In this document: positions 63,511 through 64,000 of the stretch, in pieces
Layout: each line of letters starts with the position of its first letter
Position numbering within the stretch: position 1 is the first letter of the stretch
DNA from: Rhodospirillaceae bacterium
GTDB taxonomy: Bacteria > Pseudomonadota > Alphaproteobacteria > Dongiales > Dongiaceae
Assembly (NCBI GenBank): GCA_016712715.1
Contig: JADJQM010000002.1
Span: 434,001-498,000, forward strand
Direction of reading: 5' to 3'
DNA length: 64,000 nt
Notes under the pieces: generated by a model
The model's database searches: none
What the model was told of the DNA's origin: nothing
The model's input: only the letters and a program-made list of their open reading frames with translations
Position numbers and translations under genes: made by a program

Positions 63511-64000
63511 AAATTCTCCGACCAGGGCCGCAGATCGACCTCATGGCTCCAGGCGTTGCGCGGCTGTTTGTGGATGCTGAGATAGGTTTCGGCGATGGCC
63601 TGCGGCGAGAGCCATTTATCCTCATCCGTGGGATCGCGTCCCGAGCGCATGCCGGCGATGCCGCCATCGATGATGAAATGGGCGACATGGATGCCCTTGG
63701 GGCCGAGTTCGCGCGCCATGCTTTGGGCGAGGCCACGCAGGGCGAACTTGCCCATGGCGAAGGGGGCCGATTGCGCAAAGCCCTTGGTGCTGGCCGAGGC
63801 GCCGGTGAAGAAGATCGACCCCTTGCCGGCACCCTCCATCACCCGGGCAGCCCCCTGCCCCACCAGGAAGCCGGCCAGCGCGTTGTTGCGGAGCGCCGCC
63901 TCGGCGTCGATCGGGTCGATTTCGGCGATGGGTGCCCGCGGCGCGCGGTAGCCGACATTGAACACCACCAGTTCTGGGACACCGAAATCCCGCTCGGTCA
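63507..64000 (-). CDS. Short-chain dehydrogenase, N-terminus outside window
   Basis: The frame runs to the right edge; about 164 C-terminal residues seen. VPELVVFNVG replaces the usual NNAG, then GSIFFTGASASTKG (catalytic Ser), FAMGKFALRGLAQSMAREL where the usual YxxxK is FAMGK: Tyr is replaced by Phe. Ends VDLRPWSENF. The missing Tyr is seen in an atypical SDR subgroup with uncertain catalysis. Confidence 0.85.
   Translation of the reverse strand, partial: TERDFGVPELVVFNVGYRAPRAPIAEIDPIDAEAALRNNALAGFLVGQGAARVMEGAGKGSIFFTGASASTKGFAQSAPFAMGKFALRGLAQSMARELGPKGIHVAHFIIDGGIAGMRSGRDPTDEDKWLSPQAIAETYLSIHKQPRNAWSHEVDLRPWSENF

Overview
The window looks like a chromosomal segment of a GC-rich alphaproteobacterium, probably from the Rhodospirillales/Dongia-Azospirillum side. 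That placement is inferred from protein wording (ChvE-GguAB transport, LutABC, FxsA-Tim44-MltA block, coaE-dnaQ neighbourhood), not from a search. Most genes have high GC at third positions. Two stretches, about 31.1-33.9 kb and 49.6-50.0 kb, look compositionally different.

Layout. 1-9 kb: the N-terminal 2992 codons of a giant type I secreted adhesin on the minus strand, cut by the left edge, with two classes of repeats (about 153-154 and 173 residues) and a LapG-like TAAG site near its N-terminus. 9.4-10.8 kb: a small charged protein, a cold-shock protein and GreB. 10.8-23.5 kb: a sugar-acid locus with an FCD-type GntR regulator and a sugar 1-dehydrogenase facing ChvE-GguA-GguB-GguC, then 2-keto-3-deoxygalactonokinase, KDPGal aldolase, mutarotase, an IlvD/Edd-type sugar-acid dehydratase and a second FCD regulator. 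Together these make a non-phosphorylative (De Ley-Doudoroff-like) route for D-galactose and probably L-arabinose. 23.5-27.7 kb: remains of a decayed sugar ABC transporter, then an intact divergent one (binding protein / ATPase-permease). Both regulatory regions carry a shared TTTTGTAYGAYAA core, so the two transport systems may share a regulator.

27.9-31.2 kb: a frameshifted choline-dehydrogenase-like gene, a beta-hydroxyacid dehydrogenase and the C-terminal half of a 2OG-Fe(II) dioxygenase, all on the minus strand. 31.1-33.9 kb: an accessory patch ending at tRNA-Arg(CCT), with a 39-residue peptide that has a bacteriocin-like leader, a small alanine-rich protein, a broken small gene, a helical protein with an RNxxxH (HEPN-like) motif and a compact multi-hairpin element. 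This is the part of the window least explained by known families.

34-49.6 kb: MarR/GST pair with a clear operator-promoter, flavin reductase, acetyltransferases, a three-gene HlyD/ABC-2 exporter, trans-3-hydroxy-L-proline dehydratase with GpsA and a universal stress protein, a Sel1-trypsin fusion, an aldehyde dehydrogenase with a stray copy of its tail, and an EamA transporter. 50-64 kb: a CPA1 antiporter with a cyclic-nucleotide-binding tail, coaE-murI-dnaQ, a glyoxalase-like protein, an AraC regulator, lutABC (lutB carries two apparent frameshifts) running straight on from mltA, Tim44-like/FxsA, a phosphatase, an acetyltransferase and a dehydrogenase cut by the right edge. Four GC-rich palindromic interspersed elements (CCCCTCACCCCAACCCCTC type or a relative) sit between genes at 20.7, 52.7, 55.1 and 62.9 kb.
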